This document shows, piece by piece, positions 34,692-43,370 of a stretch of DNA of 64,000 nt. The notes beneath the pieces are model-generated. The model made no database searches, was not told the origin of the DNA, and worked only from the letters and a program-made list of their open reading frames with translations. Origin of the DNA: Bacillota bacterium (GTDB lineage: Bacteria; Bacillota; Clostridia; Peptostreptococcales; Anaerovoracaceae); NCBI GenBank assembly GCA_017442785.1, contig JAFRZB010000028.1, forward strand, positions 1 to 64,000. Direction: 5' to 3'. Every line of letters begins with the position of its first letter. Position 1 is the stretch's first letter. Both the position numbers and the translations under genes were made by a program.

Positions 34692-36373
34692 TAGATGCTG
34701 TCGATTACGTCTTTTATAAGCTTCTGCTTCTTTGCAAGGTTTTCGGCGGCAGCCTTTTGATCGTTGTCGTGTATGCAGTAGTAGACCTTGGTCTTGGGCT
34801 CGGTGCCGGAGGGCCTTATCGCCATCCAGGAGCCGTCCTTAAACCAGTACTTGAGTACGTCCGAAGGCGGAAGCCCGTCTACGCCCTTCTCGAAGTCCTT
34901 CATGTATGCTATGTCCGGGGAAAGGGCGGTGCCTATCTCGCGGAGCTTCTTGTTGATGGAGGCTATCTTCTCGGCGCCTTCCTTGCCGGTGAACACATAG
35001 TTGTCCAGGTGGTCCAGGTAGTAGCCGAACTTCTCGTAAAGGCCGTCCAGGACCTCGCCCAGGCCCTTGCCGTGGGCCTTGTAGAAGGCCGCCATCTCGC
35101 ATATCTTCATGATGGCAACCGCGGAGTCCTTGTCCCTTGCGTAGTCTCCTATAAGGCAGCCGTTGCTCTCCTCGTAGCCGAACTCGAAGGTCTTCTCTCC
35201 GCTCTCCTTAAGGCGTGTCATGCGCTCGCCTATGAACTTAAATCCGGTAAGCACCTCCTCGGCGGACAGGCCGTAGGACCTTGCTATGTCTGAGCCCATC
35301 TCGCTGGTGACTACCGTGGTTATGATGCAGGGGTTGGGGCCGAGCCTGTCCTTTCTCCTCATCAGCACGTAGTTTATGAGCAGGGCGCAGATCTGGTTTC
35401 CGGAGAGGAACCTTGCTGTGCCGTCCTTTTCTATGATGGCCATACCTATGCGGTCCGCGTCGGGGTCGGAGCCTACGGCTATGTCCGCGCCTTCGGCAAC
35501 TGCCTGCTTGATGGCAAGCTCCATAGCGCTCTCGTCTCCCGGGTTGGGGGAGGTGACTGTCGGAAAGTTTCCGTCCTGCACCGTCTGTGCCTTTACGAGA
35601 CTGATGCCCGTGTAGCCGAGCTCGGAGAGGACCTTCGTTACCGGCACAAGGCCCGCTCCGTGGAGCGGCGTGTAGACTGCCTTAAGAGCAGCCTTGGCGC
35701 CGTCCGTAAGGTAGTCTGCCTGGCCCTTTACGGCCTCTATGTAGCGCTCCATCTCCTCATCGCCCAGGTACTTGAGGAGCCCCTTCTTTACGGCTTCCTG
35801 CTCGTCCATGGTGACGGTCCTGGTGATGTCTATCTTGTTTACCTCGGCGATGACCGCGTCAGCCGTGTAGGGGTAGAGCTGGCAGCCGGTCTCGTCGTAG
35901 GCCTTGTAGCCGTTGTACTCCTTGGTGTTGTGGCTTGCTGTTATGATGACGCCGCCCACGCAGCCAAGATCCCTTACCGTAAAGGACAGCATGGGGGTGG
36001 GGCAGGTGAAGGTGTAGAGGTATGCCGGGATGCCGGCCGCGCACATTGTAAGCGCCGTCTGAGCAGCGTATTTATCCGAGTTGTTCCTGGTGTCGAAGGC
36101 TACGGCTACGCCTCTCTTCTTTGCGTCCTCGCCGAAGGTCTTAAGCAGGTAGGCTGCAAAGCCCTGGGATATCCTGCGCACGTTGTAGGAGTTGAAGCGG
36201 TTGGTGCCTGCTCCCATGAGACCGCGGGCTCCGCCTGTGCCGAACTCAAGGTCCCTGTAGAAGCGGTCCTCTATCTCTTTTTCGTCCGTAAGAGCGGCAA
36301 GCTCGGCCCTTGTGGCCTCGTCGAAAAAGCTGCTGTTCTTCCAGAACTCGTATTTTTCTCTGTAATCTGCCAT
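34691..36373 (-). CDS. pgcA: Phospho-sugar mutase (phosphoglucomutase type)
   Basis: Interconverts glucose-6-phosphate and glucose-1-phosphate, linking glycolysis to glycogen. The 560 residues have the catalytic phosphoserine in TASHNTKEYNGYKAY, the metal-binding DPDADRIG, the sugar-binding GYEESNG and the phosphate-binding RPSGTEPKTKVYY, the four hallmarks of the alpha-D-phosphohexomutase family. AGGAG precedes the ATG. The length fits the PgcA type rather than PgmB. Pgi ends 17 nt upstream. Confidence 0.94.
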   Translation of the reverse strand: MADYREKYEFWKNSSFFDEATRAELAALTDEKEIEDRFYRDLEFGTGGARGLMGAGTNRFNSYNVRRISQGFAAYLLKTFGEDAKKRGVAVAFDTRNNSDKYAAQTALTMCAAGIPAYLYTFTCPTPMLSFTVRDLGCVGGVIITASHNTKEYNGYKAYDETGCQLYPYTADAVIAEVNKIDITRTVTMDEQEAVKKGLLKYLGDEEMERYIEAVKGQADYLTDGAKAALKAVYTPLHGAGLVPVTKVLSELGYTGISLVKAQTVQDGNFPTVTSPNPGDESAMELAIKQAVAEGADIAVGSDPDADRIGMAIIEKDGTARFLSGNQICALLINYVLMRRKDRLGPNPCIITTVVTSEMGSDIARSYGLSAEEVLTGFKFIGERMTRLKESGEKTFEFGYEESNGCLIGDYARDKDSAVAIMKICEMAAFYKAHGKGLGEVLDGLYEKFGYYLDHLDNYVFTGKEGAEKIASINKKLREIGTALSPDIAYMKDFEKGVDGLPPSDVLKYWFKDGSWMAIRPSGTEPKTKVYYCIHDNDQKAAAENLAKKQKLIKDVIDSI

Positions 36374-36390
36374 GGTGTATCTCCTGTCTT

Positions 36391-37695
36391 CTACGCTTTC
36401 TTAAGGAGCGCGAACATGTTCTTCTTGTATTCCTCAACGCCGGGCTGGTCGAAGGGGTTGACGCCCTCCATGTAACCGGATACCGCGCATGCCAGCTCGA
36501 AGAAGTATATCAGAGCTCCCAGGCTGCGCTCGTCCTTTGCGGCCATCTCTATCTCGGTGCAGGGTACTCCGCCCTTGATATGGGCCTGCTTTACGCCTTC
36601 CTTTGCGCAGGCGTAGATGTCCGCGTAGTCCATGCCGGTAAGGTAATTAAGGCCGTCGGCGTTTTCCGCGGATGAGGGCACTGCAAGCTTTACGCCGCTG
36701 TCCTTTACCGCAAGGAAGGTCTCCTGAAGCATCCTCTCGCCGTCCTGGATGTACTGGCCCATGGAGTGCAGGTCCGCGGTGAACACGCAGGATGCCGGGA
36801 ATATGCCCAGTCCCTGCTTGCCCTCGGACTCTCCGTAGAGCTGCTTCCACCATTCGGATATGAAGCGCAGACTCTCGGACGGGCAGGAGAGTATCTCCAC
36901 CTTCTTGCCCTGTCTGTAGAGCGCCTGCCTTACGGCGGCGTAGAGCAGAGACGGGTTCGCCTGAGGATCTTCGGACTCTCCGAGCTCCGCCTGCTCGGCG
37001 GCGCCCTTTAAGAGCTCGTCCGTATCTATGCCGGCGGCAGCTATCGGAAGAAGACCTACCGGAGAGAGCACGCTGTAGCGGCCTCCTATGTCGTCCGGCA
37101 CGGTAAAGCACTCGTAGCCCTCGGCGTCCGCAAGGCTCTTAAGAGCACCACGCGCCTTGTCGGTGGTGCAGATGATGCGCTTTCTTGCGCCTTCCTTGCC
37201 GTATTCCTTCTCCAGGAGCTCCTTGAAGATCCTGAAGGCCAGGGCCGGCTCCAGGGTGGTGCCGGATTTGGAGACGACGTTTACGTATACGGACTTGCCC
37301 TTTACGAGCTCCAGCACCTGGAGCACGTCGGAGGCATCTATGCCGTTTCCGAGGAAGTAGATCTTAGGCGCCGGGCAGGCCTCGCTGTGGCGCGGGCTGC
37401 GCAGGAATTCTATGGCAGCCCTTGCCCCCAGGTAGGAGCCTCCGATGCCTATCACCACGAGGGCGTCAGCGTCCTTTCTTATGCGGTCCGCGCAGACTCT
37501 CAGCCTGGCGTATTCCACTTTATCGTAAGAAAAGGGGAGCTTCAGCCATCCGAGGAAATCATTGCCGGCCCCATTGCCTTCGCGGAGGGTCTTAAGGGCC
37601 TTCGCCGCGGCTTTAAAGTCCGGCTCTTTTTCAAGGAAGGGAAGAGCTCCCGATACGTTTACGCTTATCAATTTTTCTTTTGTGTTGGATTCCAT
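36391..37695 (-). CDS. pgi: Glucose-6-phosphate isomerase
   Basis: Interconverts glucose-6-phosphate and fructose-6-phosphate. The 434-residue length is that of the compact Bacillota form. Motifs include VIGIGGSYLGARA, VSKSGTTLEP, GRYSVLSPVGLLP and GGVPCTEIEM. As the first gene of the glycogen operon it connects gluconeogenic Fru-6-P with glycogen. GGAG lies 5 nt upstream of the ATG. Confidence 0.95.
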   Translation of the reverse strand: MESNTKEKLISVNVSGALPFLEKEPDFKAAAKALKTLREGNGAGNDFLGWLKLPFSYDKVEYARLRVCADRIRKDADALVVIGIGGSYLGARAAIEFLRSPRHSEACPAPKIYFLGNGIDASDVLQVLELVKGKSVYVNVVSKSGTTLEPALAFRIFKELLEKEYGKEGARKRIICTTDKARGALKSLADAEGYECFTVPDDIGGRYSVLSPVGLLPIAAAGIDTDELLKGAAEQAELGESEDPQANPSLLYAAVRQALYRQGKKVEILSCPSESLRFISEWWKQLYGESEGKQGLGIFPASCVFTADLHSMGQYIQDGERMLQETFLAVKDSGVKLAVPSSAENADGLNYLTGMDYADIYACAKEGVKQAHIKGGVPCTEIEMAAKDERSLGALIYFFELACAVSGYMEGVNPFDQPGVEEYKKNMFALLKKA

Positions 37696-37774
37696 AATAA
37701 CTCCATTTGAATCGTAATGTAATTCGGTCTATAATAAGTCAGGTAGATTATACCATATAATAGGCGAAAACGTT
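37696..37774. promoter_or_regulatory. Divergent promoter region of pgi operon and rdgB
   Basis: A 79-bp AT-rich spacer. TATAAT at 37756-37761 (plus) lies 13 bp before rdgB. TATAAT on the minus strand (37752-37747) lies 51 bp before pgi. The two -10 elements almost abut, and neither has a good -35 at 17 bp. No riboswitch or palindrome is evident. Confidence 0.5.
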
Positions 37775-38365
37775 ATGAGAATCGTTGCTGCAACACAAAA
37801 TAAAAACAAATTAAACGAGATAAGCATGATAACCCGGGAGTTCGGGCTGGGGCTTGTGTCCCAGGCGGACGTGGGCCTGGGGGATCTTGTCATAGACGAG
37901 AACGGCAGCACCTGCGAGGAGAATTCCTATATCAAGGCCAAGGCCGTATGCGACATCCTTGGAGAGCCCGCGATAGCGGATGATTCCGGGCTGTTCGTGG
38001 ACGCTCTCGGAGGCGCTCCCGGGGTCAACTCCGCGCGCTACAGCGGCGTTCACGGGGACGACGCTTCCGCAAGGAAGATGATACTCAAGGAGCTGGGAGA
38101 CCTGCCCTGGAAAAAGCGCACGGCAACCTTCGTCTGCGTCATTACTCTCGTGTATCCGGACGGCAGGGTCATCTCCGCCAGGGGCGAGTGCCGCGGGCAC
38201 ATATCCTATGAGGAGAAGGGCACGGGCGGCTTCGGCTACGACTGCATATTCATCCCGGAGGGGAAGAGGCGGACCTTCGCGCAGCTGCCGCAGGAGTACA
38301 AGAACGAGGTGGGCCACAGAGGGCGCGCGCTGCAAAAGCTTAGGGAACTGATGAACAGGGAATGA
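37775..38365 (+). CDS. rdgB: XTP/dITP diphosphatase (RdgB/HAM1)
   Basis: House-cleaning pyrophosphatase that hydrolyses dITP/XTP to prevent mis-incorporation. The 196 residues carry the substrate-binding N-terminus MRIVAATQNKNKLNEI, the catalytic ADDSGLFVDALGGAPGVNSA, and FGYDCIFIPEG near the C-terminus, then GHRGRALQ. The length is usual. It overlaps the next gene by 4 nt. Confidence 0.95.
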   Translation: MRIVAATQNKNKLNEISMITREFGLGLVSQADVGLGDLVIDENGSTCEENSYIKAKAVCDILGEPAIADDSGLFVDALGGAPGVNSARYSGVHGDDASARKMILKELGDLPWKKRTATFVCVITLVYPDGRVISARGECRGHISYEEKGTGGFGYDCIFIPEGKRRTFAQLPQEYKNEVGHRGRALQKLRELMNRE

Positions 38366-39681
38366 CGATGAGAAAAAAGATATTCAGTATTTTCATAGCT
38401 TTGGTGATCGTCCTCGCGGCGTGGGTCCCGGCGTTCGCGGAAAGTGAGGTCCCGGATGTAACGGCCAAGGCCGTGCTGGTGATGGATCTCACCACGGGCG
38501 ACATCCTCTACGAGAACAACGCGGACGAGCGTATGTATCCGGCGAGCATCACCAAGATACTCACAGGTATACTTGTCATAGAGAACGTCAGCCTCGGAGC
38601 CACGCTTACTGCGGACGACGAGGTGGCGGTGGTGGAGCCTACGGCTCTTCGCATGAAGACGGGCGAGAAGATAAACGCCAAGGACGCGCTGTACTGCATG
38701 CTGGTGGCGTCCTGCAACGACCTTGCCGAGCTGTTCGCAAAGCACGTCTCCGGGAGCGTTCAGGAGTTCGCAAAGCTTATGAACCAGAAGGCGGAGGAGA
38801 TAGGCTGCACGAGCTCGCACTTCACCAACCCCCACGGCCTGCACGACGACGACCACTACACTACGGCAAGGGATCTTGCGAAGATAGTCTCATACTGCAT
38901 GAAGAACGATCTCTTCCGCGAGATCGTAAAGCTTCCGGAGTACACCATAACCCGCGGCCAGGGAGCCAATAAGCCGGGCTCCGTGGAGACCGTAAGGAGC
39001 ACCAACTGGCTGCTCTACAACACCACCACTACCATATACGTCGGCCCGGACAAGACCACGCCCAAGTACGAGGGCTGCATAGGCATCAAGACCGGCTATA
39101 CGGAGGAAGCGGGAGGCTGCCTCGTAGCCGCGGCCGAAAGGAACGGGACAACCATAGTCAGCATAGTCCTTGGGAGCAACGGAGCCTCCCGCGGCACCTA
39201 CGAGAGGGCCGTGGACTCCATAAAGATGCTCAACTGGGGTTTTGAGAACTTCCGCACGGTAAGCTTTAAGAAGCTCGGGGAAGAGGCAGGCACGCTCAAG
39301 GTGAAGGGCGGAGAGTTCAACAAGGTAAAGGCGGTCCTCGGAAGCAGCATAGCTGTCACCTTAAGGAACGGCGAGAACGATTCCGACATCACCACCAGGC
39401 TTGAACTGGACGAGTCCGTAAAGGCGCCCGTTGAGCGCGGCACCAGGTGCGGCACACTGGATATTTACGTGGGCGGCGAGCTCAGGGGCAGCTACGACAT
39501 AGTGACGGCCTCCGCGGTAAAGAATGGCGGCCCGCTGTCTGCCTTCGGCATAGAGGACAGGGACGCGAAGAAGATATTCCTGGCGCTCGAGGTGTTCGTG
39601 GCGCTCGTGGTGCTGGCGGTCCTCGCCTGCCTGGCGTATTCCAAGATACAGTCAGAGAGAAGAAAGATCAGAAAGCGCTGA
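38362..39681 (+). CDS. dacF: D-alanyl-D-alanine carboxypeptidase (PBP5/DacF type)
   Basis: Trims the terminal D-Ala from peptidoglycan stem peptides outside the membrane. Signal peptide KKIFSIFIALVIVLAAWVPA with a likely AFA cut site. Penicillin-binding motifs: SxxK in PASITKIL, SxN in ASCNDL, KTG in IKTGYTEEAGG. A C-terminal beta domain follows, then a membrane anchor (FLALEVFVALVVLAVLACLA) with a basic tail. ATG 38362 overlaps the rdgB stop; ATG 38368 is an equally possible start at better distance from AGGGA. Its stop overlaps uvrC (TGATG). Confidence 0.94.
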   Translation: MTMRKKIFSIFIALVIVLAAWVPAFAESEVPDVTAKAVLVMDLTTGDILYENNADERMYPASITKILTGILVIENVSLGATLTADDEVAVVEPTALRMKTGEKINAKDALYCMLVASCNDLAELFAKHVSGSVQEFAKLMNQKAEEIGCTSSHFTNPHGLHDDDHYTTARDLAKIVSYCMKNDLFREIVKLPEYTITRGQGANKPGSVETVRSTNWLLYNTTTTIYVGPDKTTPKYEGCIGIKTGYTEEAGGCLVAAAERNGTTIVSIVLGSNGASRGTYERAVDSIKMLNWGFENFRTVSFKKLGEEAGTLKVKGGEFNKVKAVLGSSIAVTLRNGENDSDITTRLELDESVKAPVERGTRCGTLDIYVGGELRGSYDIVTASAVKNGGPLSAFGIEDRDAKKIFLALEVFVALVVLAVLACLAYSKIQSERRKIRKR

Positions 39682-41534
39682 TGTTCGACATCAAGGAAGA
39701 ACTGAAAAAGCTGCCCGACAGTCCGGGGTGCTACCTGCATAAGGACGAGTTCGGGCAGATCATTTATGTAGGCAAGGCCGTATCCCTAAGGAACAGGGTG
39801 CGGCAGTACTTCCAGTCGCCCAAGAACCAGACTCCCAAGACCCGGGAGATGGTAAAGCACATAGCGGAGTTCGAGTACATCACCGCGGGCTCCGAGATGG
39901 AGGCTCTGATACTGGAGTGCAACCTGATAAAGCGCTACAGGCCCAAGTACAACATAGTCCTGCGGGACGACAAGAGCTACCCGTACATAAAGGTGACTCT
40001 TAAGGAGGACTACCCGAGGGTGCTTAAGACCCGCAGGGTGGTAAACGACGGCTCCAGGTACTTCGGCCCCTACGCGGACGCGGGCTCGGTGAACGTCATA
40101 ACAGACCTTTTGAGCTCCGTCTACTGCCTTAAGCGCTGCAACGCCCAGAGCTTTCCGGCGGGCTTTACGCCGTGCCTTAACTACCACATAAAGAAGTGCA
40201 GGGGCATTTGCCGCGGAGACGTTGACAGGGCCTCCTACATGGAGTCCGTAAACAAGGCCATGGACTTCCTTGCGGGCAGGGACAACGCCCTTAAGCGGGA
40301 GCTTCGGGAGAAGATGGAGCAGGCTTCAGAGGAGATGCGCTTTGAGGACGCGGCGCAGCTTAGGGACTACCTTGAGGCCATAGAGTCCCTCTCCGAAAAG
40401 CAGCGCGTTGTGCTGCAGCATCCGGAGGATCTGGACATAGTCATGATAATAAGCGGGCTTGCCGGGGCGCACGCACTGCTGTTTACCGTGCGCGAGGGCA
40501 AGCTTTCTGGAAGGGAGAGCTTCTTCCTGGGCGACACCGCCGGCGAATCCGATGAATACCTTACGTCCGAGTTCATAAAGCGCTACTACCCGGACGCACT
40601 GACGGTGCCTAAGGAGATACTCGTGCGGGACATGCCTGCTGACAGGGAGCTTATCGAGGGCTGGCTGTCAGGTCTCAGGGGATCTTCCGTGGTGCTGGCG
40701 GTCCCCGCAAGGGGCGAAAAGCGCGCTCTGATGGACGTGGTCCGCAAAGACGCGCAGATGATGCTCAAGGACATAGACGAGAGGGCTCAGCGCCAGATAG
40801 AAAGGGACGAGGCCCTAAGGCGCCAGATGAAGGAAGCCTTCGGGGAGGAGCTCGGAGGCAGGCTGCGCAGGGTGGAATCCTACGACATATCCCACATTCA
40901 GGGCGTGGACTCCGTGGGCGCCATGGTGGTCTTCGAGGACGGAAGGCCGCTTAAGAAAGCCTACAGGCGCTTTAAGATAAGGACCATAGAGGGAAACGAC
41001 GATACGGCAAGCCTTACGGAGGTGCTCTTCCGCCGCTTTAAAAAGGCAAAGGACGGAGATCCGGGCTTTTCCGAGCTTCCGGACCTGGTGCTTATGGACG
41101 GTGGCGCGGGGCAGGTGAACGCCGCAAAGGACGTGCTCTTTGCCCTGGGGATGGACGTTCCGGTGGCGGGCATGGTAAAGGACGACAAGCACCGCACCAG
41201 GGCGCTTCTCTTTGAGGGCGCGGAGACCGAGCTTAAAGGCAGGCAGGAGCTCTTCGCCTACTGCGGAAGGCTCCAGGAGGAGGTCCACCGCTTTGCCATA
41301 GAATATCACAGGAGCCTTCGCGGCAAGTCCGTAAGGCGCTCCGTTCTGGACAGCATCCCCGGGATAGGGGAGAAGAGGAAGATGTCGCTTTTGAATACCT
41401 TCGGGAGCGTTGACGCGATAAAGAGCGCCTCGCTTGAGGATCTGGCCGCAGCCCCGGGCATGAACGTCCGGGCAGCGGAGCAGGTGTTCGAATACTTCAC
41501 CAAAGGCGGCGCTTCCGCATCCGATCAGCAGTGA
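39681..41534 (+). CDS. uvrC: Excinuclease ABC subunit C
   Basis: Makes both incisions in nucleotide excision repair. The 617 residues, the normal length, contain the GIY-YIG nuclease (CYLHKDEFGQIIYVGKAVSL), the UVR motif (EEMRFEDAAQLRDYLEAIES), the RNase H-like nuclease (RVESYDISHIQGVDSVGAMV ... DLVLMDGGAGQ) and C-terminal helix-hairpin-helix repeats (SIPGIGEKRKMSLLNTFGSV). The start is set by TGATG coupling to the preceding gene. The frame is open further upstream, but that region encodes the carboxypeptidase. Confidence 0.96.
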   Translation: MFDIKEELKKLPDSPGCYLHKDEFGQIIYVGKAVSLRNRVRQYFQSPKNQTPKTREMVKHIAEFEYITAGSEMEALILECNLIKRYRPKYNIVLRDDKSYPYIKVTLKEDYPRVLKTRRVVNDGSRYFGPYADAGSVNVITDLLSSVYCLKRCNAQSFPAGFTPCLNYHIKKCRGICRGDVDRASYMESVNKAMDFLAGRDNALKRELREKMEQASEEMRFEDAAQLRDYLEAIESLSEKQRVVLQHPEDLDIVMIISGLAGAHALLFTVREGKLSGRESFFLGDTAGESDEYLTSEFIKRYYPDALTVPKEILVRDMPADRELIEGWLSGLRGSSVVLAVPARGEKRALMDVVRKDAQMMLKDIDERAQRQIERDEALRRQMKEAFGEELGGRLRRVESYDISHIQGVDSVGAMVVFEDGRPLKKAYRRFKIRTIEGNDDTASLTEVLFRRFKKAKDGDPGFSELPDLVLMDGGAGQVNAAKDVLFALGMDVPVAGMVKDDKHRTRALLFEGAETELKGRQELFAYCGRLQEEVHRFAIEYHRSLRGKSVRRSVLDSIPGIGEKRKMSLLNTFGSVDAIKSASLEDLAAAPGMNVRAAEQVFEYFTKGGASASDQQ

Positions 41535-41610
41535 GCGAAAGGCGCGGCGGGCCGCATATCCGCACGGGAGGAGCCTGGTGCGCTGATTGACCGCTTCCGA
41601 TTGGCCTGGA

Positions 41611-41800
41611 GCGCTGAAAATGACAGAAACCGGGAAAATGGGGCAAATTGTCAGTGTTTTTGCACTAAAACAATGACAGATCGGGACAAAACAGCGGGAT
41701 TTGTCATTTCGGTCCGGTTTTCAGCCGTTTTTCATAAGAAAACAGCGGAAAATGAAGCAAAACACTGACAGTTTGGCCAAAAAAGAGTAAAACTGTCATC
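41611..41800. repeat. Hairpin array with TGACA/TGTCA arms
   Basis: A ~340-bp gene-free region follows uvrC. Three stem-loops share one arm sequence. A: TGACA 41621-41625 with TGTCA 41649-41653, followed by a T-run. B: AATGACA 41672-41678 with TGTCATT 41702-41708. C: TGACAGTTT 41766-41774 with AAACTGTCA 41790-41798. Order and gaps (short between A and B, long between B and C) resemble R1-R3, with a different arm. Nothing coding is supported. Confidence 0.7.
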
Positions 41801-41876
41801 CGGCGGGTCCGGGCAGCAGCGGAAGATGGTCCGGCGGTTGGTGCGTGCCGTTTGGCATGAGCGAAAGGAGAACGAT

Positions 41877-42833
41877 ATGTGGTGGCTATGGATCATAATA
41901 GTGCTGGCAGTCCTTTGCATCGCTGCGACTGCGGGCATATTCGTCTTTACGTTCTATAATCCACCGAAGCTCCGCAAGGACGACTACTATTTCCCGCCGG
42001 GGCATACGGCCGAGCCTTTCAAGGACGAGATCTGCGGCCTGATAGACAAGCTCCGCGAGCGGCCCTGCGAAGACGTATACACAGACTCCTTCGACGGGCT
42101 TAGGCTGCACGCCAGGTATTATCATTCCGCGGAGGCTTCGCCGCTCGTGATCTGCTGCCACGGCTACAGGAGCACGGCCTTCAAGGATTTTTGCGCGGGC
42201 TCGCAGTACCTGCTGGAGAAAGGCTTCAACGTGCTGATCATAGACGAGAGGGCGCACGGCACCAGCGGCGGAAACGTCATCAGCTTCGGGATAAACGAGA
42301 GACAGGACGTTCTCGGCTGGGCGAACTGGGCAGTAAAGCGCTTCGGACCGGTGCCGATGTATCTGTTCGGCATCTCCATGGGCGCCGCAACTGTGCTGCT
42401 TGCGAGCGAACTGGATTTCCCGAGGAGCCTCAGGGGGATAATAGCGGACTGCCCGTATTCGTCCCCGAGGAAGATCATAGTAAACACCGCAGCCGGCATG
42501 CACATCCCCAGCTGGACCCTTATATTCGCAAGGATAGGCGCTGCGCTGCTTGGCGGATTCAAGCTTTCGGACATAGATGCGTCCGACTGCGTCAAAAAGT
42601 CCAAAGTGCCCATACTCATCATACACGGCGAGGCCGACAGCTTCGTGCCTCCCTGCATGAGCGAAGGACCTGCCGAGGCCTGCCCGGATATGGTAAAGCG
42701 CATCACAGTGGCGGGCGCGGATCACGCCCTAAGCTTCCTGGTGGATCCGGAGAGATATAAGGCTGCAGTGGAGGAATTCTTCCGCAGGACCATGCGCCAG
42801 CAGCCAGTATCAGCGGAACAGAACAAGGCATAA
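41877..42833 (+). CDS. Alpha/beta hydrolase, membrane-anchored
   Basis: A protein of about 318 residues: an N-terminal membrane anchor (WWLWIIIVLAVLCIAATAGI), then an alpha/beta hydrolase fold with CCHGYR (oxyanion region), the nucleophile elbow GISMG, D in IHGEADSFVP and H in VAGADHALSF. The substrate is unknown; the closest general group is the YqiK/YsdA-type 'BAAT/acyl-CoA thioester' or dipeptidyl-like hydrolases with DUF-type N-termini. ATG 41877 is preferred (AAAGGAG 8 nt upstream); the open frame extends back to 41826 without a site. A terminator follows. Confidence 0.85.
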   Translation: MWWLWIIIVLAVLCIAATAGIFVFTFYNPPKLRKDDYYFPPGHTAEPFKDEICGLIDKLRERPCEDVYTDSFDGLRLHARYYHSAEASPLVICCHGYRSTAFKDFCAGSQYLLEKGFNVLIIDERAHGTSGGNVISFGINERQDVLGWANWAVKRFGPVPMYLFGISMGAATVLLASELDFPRSLRGIIADCPYSSPRKIIVNTAAGMHIPSWTLIFARIGAALLGGFKLSDIDASDCVKKSKVPILIIHGEADSFVPPCMSEGPAEACPDMVKRITVAGADHALSFLVDPERYKAAVEEFFRRTMRQQPVSAEQNKA

Positions 42834-42856
42834 AGTCCGCCTGCCACGCATAAATT

Positions 42857-42906
42857 CGTGTCCCTTATGCCGTTAAAAGGCATGCAGGGACACGTTTTTA
42901 TTTTTT
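42857..42906 (+). terminator. Terminator with GTGTCCC/GGGACAC arms
   Basis: The outer stem CGTGTCCCT/AGGGACACG (42857-42865, 42886-42894) and inner stem ATGCC/GGCAT, with a 7-nt loop, are followed by a long T-tract. The outer arms equal those of hairpin H2 in repeat block R1. Confidence 0.88.
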
Positions 42907-42916
42907 GAAAAAGCAC

Positions 42917-42978
42917 TTGACGCGAATGTGTATTAATGCAATAATACACGTGAAGGGTGTATTAATCAATTAGTACAG
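42917..42978 (+). promoter_or_regulatory. Promoter and two operators of the GntR-ABC operon
   Basis: -35 TTGACG (42917-42922), 17-bp spacer, -10 AATAAT (42940-42945). Two related palindromes follow. The 22-bp operator 42928-42949 (GTGTATTA ... TAATACAC, 20 of 22 positions symmetric) covers the -10. The second, 42957-42978 (GTGTATTAAT-CA-ATTAGTACAG), lies downstream. This fits negative autoregulation by the YtrA-type regulator encoded next. Confidence 0.8.
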
Positions 42979-42986
42979 CGAGCGAT

Positions 42987-43370
42987 ATGATCAGTTTTAA
43001 AGAATTCAGACCGGACGGCAACACACCTATATACCTTCAGATCGTGGACTACGTCAGGCGCGGGATAGCCTTCGGGGGCATCCCGGACGGCGACGAGCTC
43101 CCTTCAAGAAGGGCGCTCTCCGTGCTGCTGGGCATCAATCCGAACACGGTGCAGAGAGCCTTCGGCATGCTCGAGGAAGAAGGGCTGATCTCTTCTTCCC
43201 ACGGAGTGACGAGCACGGTAACAGCTCCGCCCCGCAGGGTGGAGGAGCTCAGGGAGGAGTTCCTGGCTTCGGACGTAAAGGCCGCGGCTGCGATGCTTAA
43301 GCGCAGCGGCCTCTCCCTGGAGCAGGCGGCTGCTCTGCTTGCGGCGTATTGGGAGGAGGCGGAAAAATGA
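42987..43370 (+). CDS. ytrA: GntR-family regulator, YtrA subfamily
   Basis: A 127-residue protein with a winged helix-turn-helix (PIYLQIVDYVRRGIAFGGIP ... SRRALSVLLGINPNTVQRAF) and only a short C-terminal helix, as in the YtrA subgroup. YtrA of B. subtilis represses an ABC operon that responds to cell-wall antibiotics. The twin palindromes in front of the gene and the ABC genes behind it make the same role likely here, but the inducer is not known. The stop overlaps the next start (ATGA). Confidence 0.9.
   Translation: MISFKEFRPDGNTPIYLQIVDYVRRGIAFGGIPDGDELPSRRALSVLLGINPNTVQRAFGMLEEEGLISSSHGVTSTVTAPPRRVEELREEFLASDVKAAAAMLKRSGLSLEQAAALLAAYWEEAEK

Noticed and set aside
39447..39680. Extended N-terminus for uvrC beginning at 39447
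   Set aside because: That stretch codes for the C-terminus of the carboxypeptidase in another frame; the UvrC homology begins at the TGATG start at 39681.
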